NCBI GenBank assembly: GCA_963969345.1
Contig: OZ017770.1
Location: forward strand, 2,551,246-2,615,245
Length of the DNA stretch: 64,000 nt
Source: Turbatrix aceti
Taxonomy: Eukaryota; Nematoda; Chromadorea; Rhabditida; Panagrolaimidae
Reading direction: 5' to 3'
A program made the translations under genes and the position numbers. Position 1 is the stretch's first letter; every line of letters begins with the position of its first letter. Below, piece by piece: positions 1 through 12,406 of this stretch. The notes under the pieces were generated by a model that had not been told where the DNA came from, did no database searches, and worked only from the letters and a program-made list of their open reading frames with translations.

Positions 1-2733
1 GCGGCGAGACAAACTATAAGCGGTATATTTGTTGCTTAAAGTCCATTTTCTCCCGAATTTATCTGCTTAACTAAATCGACATTGAGAAGAACGCTTACTA
101 ACGTGTTAGTGTCGTCAAAAGTACAAAAGTACATTGTCGCATTTGTAGCTGGGTGACCACCTACATTCGGGAAAAAATGGAAAAACAAACAAGGGTAACC
201 TGATTTTTTGCAATATATATGAAGCACAATGAAAAGAGAAATAGGATAACGGTGTTCTTCTGTTCTCATCAGATGCAGGGGTCAAAAACTTCCCGGAAGG
301 AAAATATAAAAGCTTGTTAAACAAGTGTAACGATACGTGATGATTTACAGGTTTTCAAAAAACATTAGTGTTTACCGCAACATTTTTTTTGTACATATCA
401 AAAGTAGAGCAGAATCACCAATCCTATTATGCGCGCAACAAAAAACAAGTCAAACTGCGTTTATTTTTTTATAACGTTGTCAATAACACTTTTACTACTA
501 GCGGAACAAATTATCATAATTCCGATGGAGTGAATAAAATGATAATGATTAAAAAATATCCTATGACCATGTTTTGTTGGATATACACATGAGAAATTCG
601 GGGAACTGTAATTTACGATTAAAAACAACAAGGTGACTACTGACGTACACGGTGGCCTATCATAAATGACATTAGCCTCTCAGTCAATGAGCCACTTAGA
701 TTTAGTTGCGCACTCATAAAGTTATTATCACTCCCCTAATGGGGTATTCTCTATTCCCAGCAGATGTCTAACTGTCCGTCACCTAGAATTCTTCCCCCTC
801 AAAAGTTGTTGTTGAGGTTGACCAATTACCTCATTAATAAAACAAAAAAAATTAATTAAGCTACAACGTGTAGCATGCATGTACATAATGCATGGCCTAA
901 TTTCTCGTAAAAATTATACGCTTATGCTTTATGGTAATTCAAAATTGTCAGTTATGCGTAAAACTTGGTCAAAAAAAACATAAGCGAGCAATTCAAAAAT
1001 AAGTTAAAATTTATAGACCACTGTAAACAAATGCTAGTTTATTCATACAAAGAATTTGTAATCTTTGCAAGAACGATTTGAACTGTTCACCGGATTGATT
1101 GTTCGCTAACTCCCCAACACAGCGCGCTATTGTTTGTAACAATTGACTGCGTGAGTTTTTAACAGAGCATTTAACAGCGCACAAACTTCCGCAATCCCCT
1201 CCACGGGGGCACACTTATCGTAAGAAACCTTTCACTCATGTAAGTAAGTGCATACATGCCAAGCGCCATACGAAAATCATCCCCAAAAACTTTCCAAAAA
1301 CGTAGCCTATATTTTAGCGTGTGTTTTGAATCATATACGATATAAAAAAGCTTTAACTGACCTTCGTAACTCAACTACGTTTTATTACCACAATTACTTC
1401 CCTATATGCCAGAAGAGGCAAATATCACGACTCGTGTGGAGACTACAATACGATACATACTAACCTCTGTACGTCGTGTGCTTTACCCTCTACAAGACCG
1501 ACAGACCGCCTCCTAGAGGATAGGCTAAAAATTTAAAAAAAAACGCACGTAAAGTCAAAATCTCCGTGGGTGATACGGAGGCGTTAGGGGAGCACCTGAG
1601 TAATTTCGGCAATTACAGGTCTTTGGACAGGGTATGTGGCACCGTCAGAACAGGAGTGTCGGCGTGATGCAGACAAATACGGTACAATATCCACGCGCGT
1701 GGGCAGAAAAATAAAACAAAATTCTTGAAATTTAAATAAACTTTTTACAAGAATAAAGAAGAACTATGTGCCGCTTGACACATTCCCGTCAATTTCTACT
1801 TCCTTATACAAAATTTTGTGACCCCATGAGGACAACAAAAAACCCCTTATTTATAAATGTATAAGCAAGAAAATGAAGAAGATAGAAAAATATATTCACG
1901 TGTTGTCTAACTAAGATACTCAAGAATTGGCGGTCGTCATGCTTGTACGGAAAGAAGACAAATCCGCGGCATTTTCTTTTCTACACATTCCAAAAAAAAA
2001 ACATTAAAAAAGATGATAAAAGAAATTGAAACATGTTAATATTATACAAAATACAAGTTATCGAAACAACACCAATGTACATACATACAATTGACAAAGC
2101 GTTATAAATAATTTAGGGAAAAAAGCAACCTCCTCAAAAAATTTGAGCAACCCGCATAGACTTTTTTCTTATAATAAATTAGAATAATCCACATATACAA
2201 GTGGAGTAAGAGAGAAAGAACCAAATAAAAATTTGTAATTTGTGTTAACATGCATATAAATTTTTTTTTCAGCGTGACAAATCTTAAAGTTGTGCGTTCC
2301 ATATAATGTATTGCGTGAAAAAAACGATTTTTGTATTATTAATTTAACTTTTGTATAAATTAAATTTTGAATGTCTGATAAAGAGGAAGGATAAGAAAGT
2401 GGAAAGACAAATTGTAGAATATAGTACGAGTTCTAATTAACTTAGTGTCATCAAGTACAACCTAAGATCCTAACAAGGAACAAACAATAAATACACCGCG
2501 GTATTAAACTTATCACAAAATATCAATCTATGTTCTATGCTTTTCTAGGCGTTGATTTTTCATTTTTGAGGGTCTTCAGCTGTGCTACGTCCATATCCTA
2601 TAGGCAAACAGATAAAAACGTAAACACTATGTCCATTGGGTCAAATACGAAAAAAAATGTCTCTGAAGTCGTTTCTTCTACCGATTTAGCCTATTTGATG
2701 GTTAGCAAGCAGCGGCGGCGGCTGTGAGGCCTC

Positions 2734-2757
2734 GGGGGTAAGGGAGGGGGGAGGGGG
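2734..2757 (+). other. Potential G-quadruplex tract
   Basis: Four runs of G (5, 3, 6 and 5 bases) are separated by loops of three, one and one bases, giving a canonical intramolecular quadruplex pattern on the plus strand. A short CGG-type repeat lies just upstream (2711-2721). Both sit alone in AT-rich DNA with no adjacent gene I can identify. The pattern is directly visible. Any regulatory role is unknown. Confidence 0.6.
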
Positions 2758-5308
2758 TAAAGTAGTAAACTGCTCTGAACTCCGAACGTAAACGCTAAAG
2801 CATTTTACCAAACATGGACAACGCGCAGCAGTGGATGGATGCTTAAGCAAACAATTGATTTTTTGTGTTAAATTACGTTGACGAAATCCTTATAAATAAA
2901 TCGTAAATTTTTTTTCTGTGCATTGGTCTTGTGACAAGCAATTTAGGTCCTTGATTGTCTTTCGACATAAATGTTGAACGTCAATTTTATTTACTTTCTA
3001 GTAAATTCCTAGAACCTCCCTCGCCTTCCAACAAAAAATTATTCCTTTCAAGCGAAACATTTGTAATTTTTCTCAAAATTGACAAATCTCAAGTGAGAAT
3101 GGGAGGAAGGAGGGGGGTATGTTTTGCCGCATTTATTTCATATGGGAGTGAACATCACAACAAGATATTAGTTGTGGCATAAGCTCTAGAGCTTTGGTAA
3201 AGTGAGAGTGTGTATGTGCCAACCCCGCTTTGCGCTCATGCATGGCAACTGTCAACGTCAATTGAAGAAACGAAATATTATAGTACACGGTGTATTAGTA
3301 CACCTTTTCTTACATAAATCACAAGGATGAAAAACGTAGTGACAAATGACAGAATAAAACAGGGAGTTTTTGGAACACAAAAAAGAAATGACGGAGGAGG
3401 TAGACGATAATAAAACATACCACATTCTAATCTATTAACACGTGTGAAACATACATCTTTGGAACAAAAGATCATCGTTCGTCTAACGCTTGTCACATGT
3501 CTATTTCGCTTTATGCCAATAAAACATTTTGAGTAAAACTGCACAACGACATTTACAAAATCAACTTTAACGCAAAAAAACACGGAATGCGGCTCAACCG
3601 GACGAGATGCGACTGCGTGCCGTACGCGTAACAGTAAATTTTTTTGGATTTCGGATAGAGACAAATAAACGCAAAAGAGAGAAGAAAATAGAGGGTACAA
3701 CGGTTATGGAAGAAGAAGGGTATGGGTCTCGGCTCTAGCTATTTCTCCATTTTGTGGCATCGCTGACGCATAAGCAAAAGGGAGTCAAAAAAAACACGTG
3801 AGCATGACTGGCCAAGAGCCTTCTTTGTTAAGTTAGATAGTTACTTATCATGCGGTGGTGGTGGTGGCGAAAAAAAAAACAAGCTGTCAGTCGGCAGTCA
3901 GCTAGTAACTCAGTTCATATAACAAGCGAAAACGTGGCAAAATGAAATTAGATAAAAATTAAAGATAAATTTTTTTTCAAATGACGTGCTTGTTTGAAAC
4001 TACAACCGCGAAACAACAATGAAATGCATCGGAAACACATTCGCACTAAGTAAAATAATGATTTTTTAGTAAAAGCTAAAACATATTCTGCTCTCTTAGC
4101 ATTCTTTTTTTTTTCATTTAGATTCCACGCACTCCGTCCTCTTTCTCTCGCGGCATAAAAGTAAACTCATGGAAAAACCAAAATGTATAACTCTGCTTTC
4201 ACTCACTGGTGCACAATGGATTCTTTCAGTTTTGGAGAGGGTCAATCCAGCCACATCAGCATCGCACTTTGAGGTTTTTGCAAAAGTATGTAAAACAAGC
4301 AGAATGAAATTGCATGGACACATGAGCACATGACTCATTGTCAGGAACAGTGTATATGTACATAAAAATAGATATTGTGTTTAAACAGAGGTAAAATCAT
4401 AAATTGAATATAAAAAGAGGAAATTTCAGTCGTCATCGCACTTTCACCTCTTGAAGTGTGTCCTCATGCAAGGCGTAGAAATGGCCTATCTGGGTTCACC
4501 GTCGGTCCTGACAGCACTCGGAATACTCATTTTTTTCTTCTTCTCTACGCATACACCCATAACACTGATTACAATGCAATTTCACGTGAAGTGTCATTTT
4601 TTCCTATCTAGAGTAACAATAAAGGTGTCCGGGATGATCACAACGACATGAGTTATTCGTAAGCATCTATTATTGGTTAAAATTGTCAATAAAACTTTTT
4701 TATTCGAGTGAGTGAAGTGGCTGTCAATATTTTTTTTCAAATTCCTACTACAACGACTACCAACTACGAAAACTGACTAATATTACCACATTATGAACAC
4801 AGAATAAAAAAAGTGTGCACAGTGTGTGTTATCAAATTTGAGAAAACACAATCCAAAAAATAATATGACCGTGATTTAATTACATCGACACCGTACAGTA
4901 GGGAATATGGGGATATGTAAGCAATTTCTAATAAAACGGCAATTTGGTATCAACCCCGTTGTCGTTCTCCTTTTCATACGTCCAAATGCCGTCAAGCATG
5001 TACACGCTTTTTAGTCTATGCACATAGCGGCTAAAACTATGTCAATGCATACTAGGAAAGATAAAGCCAGTAAATCTTGACACGAATGTAAGAAGGGGCA
5101 AATAGCAAAAATGAAAACTCACGTAAGCTCGAAAAGACATTCTGCGTCATGGCTAGAAAAACTTGTGACTGTCGAGCAAGCCGTTTTTGTTCCTCGATAT
5201 TGGCCACAATGGACATGAGCGTGCCGATCATTTGTAGGTGTGGTAGTATGCACGATAGCTCCTCTTTTGCACTCCTAGAATTTTTTTATTATGAAAAGAA
5301 AGGTGGGG

Positions 5309-5334
5309 GCGCGCTGGTTAAGCAGGCAGCGCGC
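5309..5334. repeat. GC-rich hairpin just 3' of an unidentified gene
   Basis: A perfect 7-bp inverted repeat (GCGCGCT / AGCGCGC) with a 12-base loop starts 8 bases beyond the stop codon of the minus-strand gene that ends at 5342. It would form a stable stem in that gene's 3' UTR. GC-rich stems are rare in this AT-rich neighbourhood. Function is unknown, and it could be chance. Confidence 0.45.
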
Positions 5335-5341
5335 TTTCTCC

Positions 5342-6707
5342 TTACTCCGCTGTTTGGTGAACGATGAATAATGCTGTTTTGAACTCTGATCTCGCCTTGA
5401 TGCCGATGAGCGAGCATGAAGGAAGTGACTCGACATCCGCCGGGACGTCAGCGCCCAATTCAGTTGCTATTTGACGCAATTTTAGTTTAAGCTTCTGAAA
5501 AGTCAAAAAAAGAAGATTTTCGAGAAAATCCAAGTATTATCAGAACATACGCTTGATAACCTGTCAACGGATATAAGTAAAGGCTGATTATCGGACGGTG
5601 TTTGATTATGAGAATCTGAATCCACGTAGTACGCCGGTTCACCGTTTTCAAAGAGAGTGGTGAGCAGTGATGAATCGCCCTATAATAATTAAACAAGGGT
5701 AAACAAAACGATAAACAAATAAGAAACCGACACAAATGATAGGACTGCTTAACAGTTTGTTGCCCGCAACTTGACAAAAGCATGATACCCATTCATTGGA
5801 CAGAAGGATGAACGCAAGACCTTGAGCGTAACATTGCGTTTTAATCTGAAGTTATTTATAGATTTAAATTATATTTTTTGACAATCCGGATATAAACATA
5901 AACACTCCAAAAAAGGAAAATAAATTAAAGATTATCAAAAATAAGTTAACTTACCCATTCGTTAAGCACTTGCTGGAAATGAAGCATATCGGGATTGCTC
6001 GCGGCGATGTCTACAGCAAGATCTTCGTAATTTTTTATCGAAAAAACATATGGACCAATTTTTTGCCAGACAATATTGCTTTCAGAAGAAAGTGGGTCTG
6101 TGTATTCCTTTGCGTTACCAATCGAAGACAATAAAGATGACCCGTTAGCCAGAACAAGCTGGCGATGCGACATAACAGGTGACAAAGCAACGGTAATATC
6201 CTCAAATGATTTTCCACCTGGATTGTCACCTTCGCTCTTACGCATCCTCATGCGAACAGCAGGAACGCCTCTTAAATGAACAAAAAAAAAAGAGATAATG
6301 AATCATTGCCACAAAAAAATGCGGAAAAAAAGAACCTTGGTATGGATGATATGGTATTGGAAGCAAAGGATAGCGGTGGAGTGAGGATGGGACTGATTTT
6401 ACGAAGAATCATCTTGTCCTGGGTATCGTAGGGTGGTGGTGATACGCTAACTGTGTTTGACCGAAATCGGCTGGCAAAATCCCCACCAAATACCTGAGCG
6501 ACGGTTTCGGGATCCTTACTGCAGAGATCAGAATTTGACAAATCTTCTTCGGTGAGCAGAGGCATGAGTGAAACCTTCCGCCTCGTAAGGAGATCAGATT
6601 CGACGGCATTTGAATCGTGGGCCTTGAGCGAATCATAGTAAGTAGAAGATTGTGATGTGGTAGCAGTGCCTCTAGCGTCCAATTGTTTACTACTCATAGC
6701 GCGACTG
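5342..6707 (-). CDS. Unidentified multi-exon gene, C-terminal exons
   Basis: Four minus-strand exons join cleanly: 6707-6336, 6270-5955, 5679-5551 and 5494-5342 (stop at 5344-5342). Phases agree at every junction, introns are short, donors are GTTCTT, GTAAGT and GTATGT, and the last acceptor is TTTTCAG. They encode about 323 residues. The first part is Ser/Thr/Pro-rich and looks disordered (a PPPY motif is visible). The last ~170 residues look folded, with a basic Leu-rich stretch (KLKLKLRQIATELG) near the C terminus. No family was recognised. The first exon here starts in phase 2, so at least one upstream exon is missing; the exon pair at 8708-9362 is a candidate but its phase does not connect directly. 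An in-frame ATG lies at about 6697, so an internal start is possible. Confidence 0.55.
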
Positions 6708-8707
6708 CTGGCAAAAAAAGACAAGTCAATTCAAAAAAAATTTTAAAGACAAATTTTCAAAAAACGCGACAAAGTACAAGAACAACAAAAAATCAATACG
6801 CAAAAAGGGGGTGGGAGACTAAAAAAAACTTTCTGCCAAAAACAGTTGCATTAAACCGACCAAATTCTCATAATTACACTTTTAGTATGTATGTTAAAAA
6901 AATGCGGGATGAAAAAACTTGTCAGCCAAAGCTGTCAGAAGTTAGTGAACGTGAATGGCAAGCAACTAAGATGTCGGTTGATAACTGCACAATCGATGGC
7001 ATATAGAAATAACAAAAGTTTTCAGGATAAAACAAAACAAAGTGCACAATGGGGAGTGTTGCTGTTGATATTATCAAATACTGATCTTTAATATCCTCTC
7101 TCTGAATTTTTATCATCCCAAACAGCTGTGCCAAATTTTAGCGCAGCGAAAATTTCACAAAATAAAAAAATTTAAATTTAAACAAACGGCTAGTTTACGA
7201 ACTTCATCCGTTCGTACGTAGAATAAAACCTAACTGTGATTGCGTGCAGGAGAAAACAATTCAAATGAAGAATAAAAAAATGCTGATTGTCGGCTCTCAC
7301 GCTTTTTGATTTCTAAACTAAACGTACTTGTTGGACTTGAAAAAAAAGCACAACAAAAACAATGCTAAAATAGTGGCAAAAAGAACGATGACGATCGGAC
7401 ATGGAAAGCAGCTGGTCGAGTAGGTCGGAAAACGGCCAAAAAAAAGAACACGAAACAACAAGGCATTGGTTTTTTTCGCATTGAGACGGACTGACACGTC
7501 CCGCATGTTTAACTCTATATTTCTTTCCCTCCAAATCAATCATTGCACTTGAATCATTCCCTCTTGCTTTTAACTAGTCATTTAATCAATACTCCGTAAA
7601 ATAACGCTAATCACACAATTTTGTTTTTGACGTTTTTATGTCAAAGTGAATGGATCACGTGGTGCTAAAAACGCAATAAAGGGTTTAGGCATGTTCATCA
7701 CAAAAAGAAACGATAATGTACTCTCACAGTGCTATCATTTTGGTTCGTCGTCTATTATTACCCATTGTTTGTAACGGGAGTTGCCCGGTCGCGAACAGCC
7801 TGACCTGACCCCCTGGGCGGTAGGCTCACCGATCGTCCTTTCACTGTTCTCTCTCCTTCGCATTTTTTTATGCATTCTATTGTTTTTAAAGAATAAACAA
7901 AGGCGTTTCTTGACTGTTGATCAGTCGAGAGACGCGTTAAAAAAAACAAAAAACAGTCGGTCACAAAAATTGGCTGCACTCATCCGATTTTTTTTGGTCA
8001 AGTCCGGTTGAGTTATTTGATTCTATCTCAGGCAATTTTATAGTTTTTTTGTGGATTCATGTTTCTTTGAAATATGACAAAAAGAGGCCGGAGTCTGGTT
8101 TCTTCCAGGGAAAAAAGGGCATGCATTTAATAGTGCAATTGACCCTTGAAATGCACTTTTATATGGGTAAAGGGCAACAAGTCATTCGTAATACTGATTT
8201 ATCGTGTAACAGATACGACCAATAAAAACCTATACGCGTGATTACACGTTCAACGCCTTTTTGCGTGTATTGTTTGTCGATCGCTTCCACTTCAACGCCG
8301 TGAAGCTGCGAAGACGACCAAACAACAATGCAACAGACATCCTATGCATTCATGTCTTTTTTTTGGACACTATTTATCAACCACATGTCTTCTTTGTGGT
8401 TTTGAAAAAAAAAATATGAAACAAAGAAGAGAGAACAAAGTATAAACTACCCCAATAATTATTTCCAGACAGAAAAAAAGCAACATAAAGGAAGAAATTT
8501 ATACCAAGAAAAAAATTTTTTAAGAACATTTGCTCAACTCTCTGTGGAAGGATAGGATAGGGCGCAATCGAAAACTCTATTCACTTCTTGTCTGTCTACT
8601 TTAGGAAAAAAGACTGGCAACGCAAAGAAATTTGATATAACAGGAAAAATTCTTTTGACTGGTGTTCGTAATATGAATGTCGGAACAATAGGAAAGCGTG
8701 AACTCAC
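6708..8707. other. Gene-free stretch, possibly intron or promoter
   Basis: About 2 kb between two groups of minus-strand coding exons. Open frames here are short and without domain character. It may be a long intron that hides one small linking exon (the flanking exons do not match in phase), or the promoter of the 5342-6707 gene. A GC-richer patch at about 7780-7840 was checked for a tRNA and does not fold as one. Confidence 0.4.
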
Positions 8708-9328
8708 CCAAAATTTTGCGAACATTTTGCTCTTTATTATCGTCATCGTCTGTCGACGGTGTTATTGATAGTGTCAGTGGAGGTGGTTGTTGCTGCTGTG
8801 ATGGTGGAGGTCGACTGACAGCCAGATCATCGTAATTATTATTCAATTTTACGGTTAAATCGAACGTAGAGTACCGAAGTGTAATAGTATCAGAATCGGA
8901 TAAGCGTCGGTCAAATGGATAGTTATTTTTGACAGCAGTGATTGAAGTTTTTTGAGAATTGTCAATTGCGTAAACATTTGCGGGACACGAGTTCTGTTTA
9001 GTTTTTTCGCGTATTTGCTGTTTCGATTTTTTTTGTCTAACAATTATGTGTTCGATGTTTGGTATCAGAGTAATGGGTGAAATTTTGCGACCATTTTTGT
9101 GAACGACACTGGGTGAACATGCTAAATTTGACCAAACTAGACAGTCAGTCGTTAAATGATACTTACCATTGTTTGAACTCGTATTTCCTTCTTCTGCTAC
9201 GTCGCAGAGTGAATAACATGATGCGCGATTATTTCGACTCCAGTTTCTACCCGAAGTCTCACGTTCGCTGCTGTGGGTACAGCAAAGCCAATCGCAAGCT
9301 GATCGCAATGCCGTGATGCACATGCACG
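8708..9328 (-). CDS. Unidentified exon pair, N-terminal part of a minus-strand gene
   Basis: Two exons are supported: one upstream of 9166 and one at 9121-8708, separated by a 45-bp intron (9166-9122) with a GTAAGT donor and an AAATTTAG acceptor. The exon ends at a GTGAGT donor in phase 1. The intron is a multiple of three without a stop, so the frame also reads through it. The encoded ~190-residue segment is low in complexity: a Ser/Asn-rich start, basic KSKQQIREKTKQ, then RRLSDSDTITLRYSTFDLTVKL, a PPPSQQQQPPP stretch and an acidic DDDD run. The start is uncertain; the first in-frame ATG is near 9322. It is probably the 5' part of the 5342-6707 gene, but one linking exon was not found. No homologue was recognised. 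Confidence 0.4.
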
Positions 9329-9362
9329 GCGTGCTACCACCCTCACGTGCCGCTACGATCAA

Positions 9363-11629
9363 CTATCAAAGAGTGTCAATATCACAGTAAACAAAAAAGG
9401 CTGTCAGTTGGCGAGTGTCCAAAAAATCAATCGTTTACTGACGTGGAATATTGTTTATCACTAAAAACAAGTATGTAGTCATTGTTTTTCTGTCAAATAT
9501 AGTCAAGGACGGAAAAAATGTCACAAAAATTTATTCACGACAATTTTTTACACACAATAGATTAAAACAACGTTTCGCGCAGCACAAACAGCTTTTTTCA
9601 ACGCCTGTAGGAGAAAAAAAACAGGAATGCCATAACGTGATCAAAAATTCTGGCCGCATATATGTTTTAATTGGAGGCAAAAAAAGTAACATGAAAAAAA
9701 AAGTTTTCATAAATAAGAAAATGCGAAAAACGAGCCTCAGTCAAATTATGTAGCAAGGCATCATCTGGCCGAGCTGCTGTCATCATGCGACGCAACACCT
9801 TTGAAAAAAGAGTGCTCATCAACACATGCCACACGCAATAATAAATGTTTCCTGCCGACCATGATTATGATTTACCATGAATTAACTAACGCTATGTTTT
9901 CTGGTAAGCTATTTCAAAGCTCTCAATGACAGAAGAGAAACAAGCACGACAAACGTACATAACACATTTAACAATACAAAAAAGGTTATCTATGTGTTGT
10001 CGTAATCAACGAGACGCAAAAAAAACAGAAACGTGGTTGCTCTTGACTTCTATTTACCTTGTCACATCATAACGATTTAATTCGTAGCCGTGTGTGTAAT
10101 AATCCGTAACGCGTACTAACAAAACGTTATTTACTCGTTCCTTAGAGCAGCAAAGTCAGCCGTAGAGGAGTAACAATAATAAATCGCGCCATTTATGTAT
10201 TTTCAAAAAAAGCTTTTTTATATTTGAAATCAATACAAAGTAGATTTGTTTAGACATTACTGCCAAAAGGAATGTAAAACCGACAAAAAATTACCACGGC
10301 GCACCCTTGGCATATTTACACAAAGTGGCACGGCAAATTGCAATTTGGACACTAAAAATTGTATTTAACATGAGTTAAAATATGTAATAAAATGAATTAT
10401 TAGAAAACACTTTTCCTAATACCACGTGGAGTACGTTATCCTATGTTGCCAGGGGTAGAAAAAGAAACAAACGTTTTGAAAAAAAAAGTATTCCTTAACT
10501 ATACTTAAAGTAAGGCGTCCGAAAGGACTTGACATTGTTTTGTCAGAAACAAAAGCCTAGTATGGTTTAAGTAAGAAAATTCCTTCTTTTTTTGACAGTG
10601 GTTGAAATATTTAGCGAAATTGGAACGCCGTAATGAGTTAAGAATCAATTTTCAGTCAACACTAAGACAGGATTAATCTCAATAAAACTATGTAATTCAA
10701 TGCACCAATTTTTTTGCACTGGAACGCAAGTGGAAGGCAATGCAGTTAGTATTATCGTAATCAAAAAAGTTTTAGACCTGTTTTTTTGTCAACGTTTCCA
10801 TGGGAAAATGGGTGGAAACGGGGCGATTTGGTTTTATAGTACATGACAACGAGGAATTTATTATGACTACAAAAAAGGGCTGCGCCATTCTATCCCTTTT
10901 TTGTTGACAGCATTATCTTCTAAGCAAATGAGGCTTCCAAACAAATTATGACGACTTCAATCTGCTTTAAAATTGTTTAAGAAGAAGCCCGGTCAAGAAT
11001 GACTTGTGGCATAGACATCCATTGTGCTTCAAATGGTCTTCGAAACATTCATTTGTTGGATCAATAAGCCGTAGTCGAGTTACGCAAATTTAGGGAGTAA
11101 GCGCGCTTATTGCCGAAAAACACACGCAACCCTCTCTTTTTTATGCTACTCTTGAATTTTATCATTTTTTTTCAATATCATAAATAAAGGCGAGAATGCG
11201 GCTCCGTTGCCTTTGAGCCTTTTCCGCTCAAAAAAAAATTATATGCTAACGACTTTTGATACACTGTACATGCAAATTTTATTATATATTAATAAACAAC
11301 AATAATTGGGATAGAGTGTGACGGAATCAGAGAAAAAGAGAAAAAAATGTTTCAATGCTGCATTTTTTTGCTATAAAATAGCAATGTCTACAATTGCGGA
11401 GATGCCAACAATTTGCATGTAGACAGGCAATTTGGAGAGCACTGCCAGCACTCTTCGACAGGGTAACATGTATTATCGATCCTTGGGTATCAGATAACAA
11501 GTAGTCAAATGTTCGATGAAAAAAAAAGAAAAAACAAGGTATTCATTATGCGTGAAATAGTATTCGTATCCATACGTACCCGGGTGTATTGCGTATATGT
11601 AAACCATCTGGGACGTGTTACATTGGCTG
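9363..11629. other. Gene-free stretch
   Basis: About 2.3 kb of AT-rich DNA with many A and T runs. The only longer open frame (9451-9753, plus) is Lys-rich with no domain and no supporting splice sites. It lies between the 3' end of the KChIP gene (minus) and the unidentified minus-strand gene, so it probably includes the latter's promoter. Nothing else is visible. Confidence 0.5.
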
Positions 11630-12406
11630 TCACAAAATAGTATCAAAGAGAACCAAAGAATCGCATAGTTGACGATCACTTTTACATAGTTGTATAAAGT
11701 TTTCACGATTGATGCTTGATTCACCGTTTGGACACATTTTCTGAAGAAGAAAAAAAAGAATCTCTCGTTAAACTTGATTACAGTTTCCACCCTACCCTAT
11801 GCACGTCGAGTACGTGTTCAATGATCGTTCGTCGCGTAATTGGAGGTTCCACGTTTTTACCTAATATCTCGTAAATTGATTGCGTCATTAAGAGCAATTC
11901 GGGTTGACCAATGACACCGCGACCATTTACGTCATAGAGTTGAAATATCCAGTCTATTTTGTCATTCATTGATCCGCGTGTTATGACGGATAAACCTGTA
12001 ACAAATTCCTGAAAAACGGGTTTTGTCAATTTTTTACTCTTTTGGTCTCCAGAATTGTTTACTTCAAAATTGATCTCGTTGTCGCCATCTTGATCAAATG
12101 TTCGAAAAACAAATTCTGCGTAGCGTTTCGGATTTCCACGTGGAAAAAATTGTGAAAGAATTTCTTGAAATTGACTCAAAGTGACAATTCCGTTAGGGCA
12201 ACCCTAAAAAAAGTGTTTACAATTTTTTTTTGGGTTTAAATAAAGGCAAACCTGTTTAAAAGAACGATAAATGATTTGTATTTCACGTCTCGAAAATTTG
12301 GTAATATCGCACATAGCTTGAAGACTCTTGGGACGAAATGTCGGAACGGGTTTGTTATCGACGTCATCTGGAACGAGGATGTTGGAAGCACATAGTTCTC
12401 TTTTCC
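11630..12406 (-). CDS. Kv channel-interacting protein (KChIP)/neuronal calcium sensor family
   Basis: EF-hand protein of the KChIP/frequenin family, which in animals binds the N terminus of Kv4 channels and tunes gating and trafficking. Exons: 12406-12252, 12203-12063, 12008-11796 and 11740-11630, all in phase, with introns of 48, 54 and 55 bp. Diagnostic blocks are RPKSLQAMCDITKFSRREIQ, GCPNG (the family's non-binding first EF-hand), FRTFDQDGDNEINFEEFVTG (EF2, canonical) and IFQLYDVNGRGVIG (EF3, Arg at position 5). EF4 is degenerate: where relatives have KMDKNKDG, this has KMCPNGES, and the residue-12 Glu is Asn. The 54-bp second intron is in frame without stops, so a naive ORF call includes it. 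The 5' end is unresolved. One candidate first exon near 13025-12999 reads MGQSYAWTK before a GTAAGG donor, but its phase does not match directly. Confidence 0.85.

Larger units (their letters stand above)
1..5341. other. Long AT-rich gene-free stretch
   Basis: No convincing exon was found on either strand. The open frames are short, rich in Phe, Lys and Leu, lack recognisable domains and do not join by splicing. The longest (3278-3700, minus) looks like chance. The stretch is full of A and T runs. The only compositional standout is the G-rich tract at 2734-2757, listed separately. Since a minus-strand gene ends at 5342, part of this DNA is its 3' flank. I see nothing else to annotate. Confidence 0.6.

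Noticed and set aside
3278..3700. 140-codon minus-strand open frame
   Set aside because: Composition is Phe/Val/Cys-rich without domain, start context or splice partners; it lies in AT-rich DNA where such frames arise by chance.
7780..7845. GC-rich patch resembling a tRNA or small RNA gene
   Set aside because: No cloverleaf, no T-loop GTTCRA box, and no terminator-like T run in the right place on either strand.
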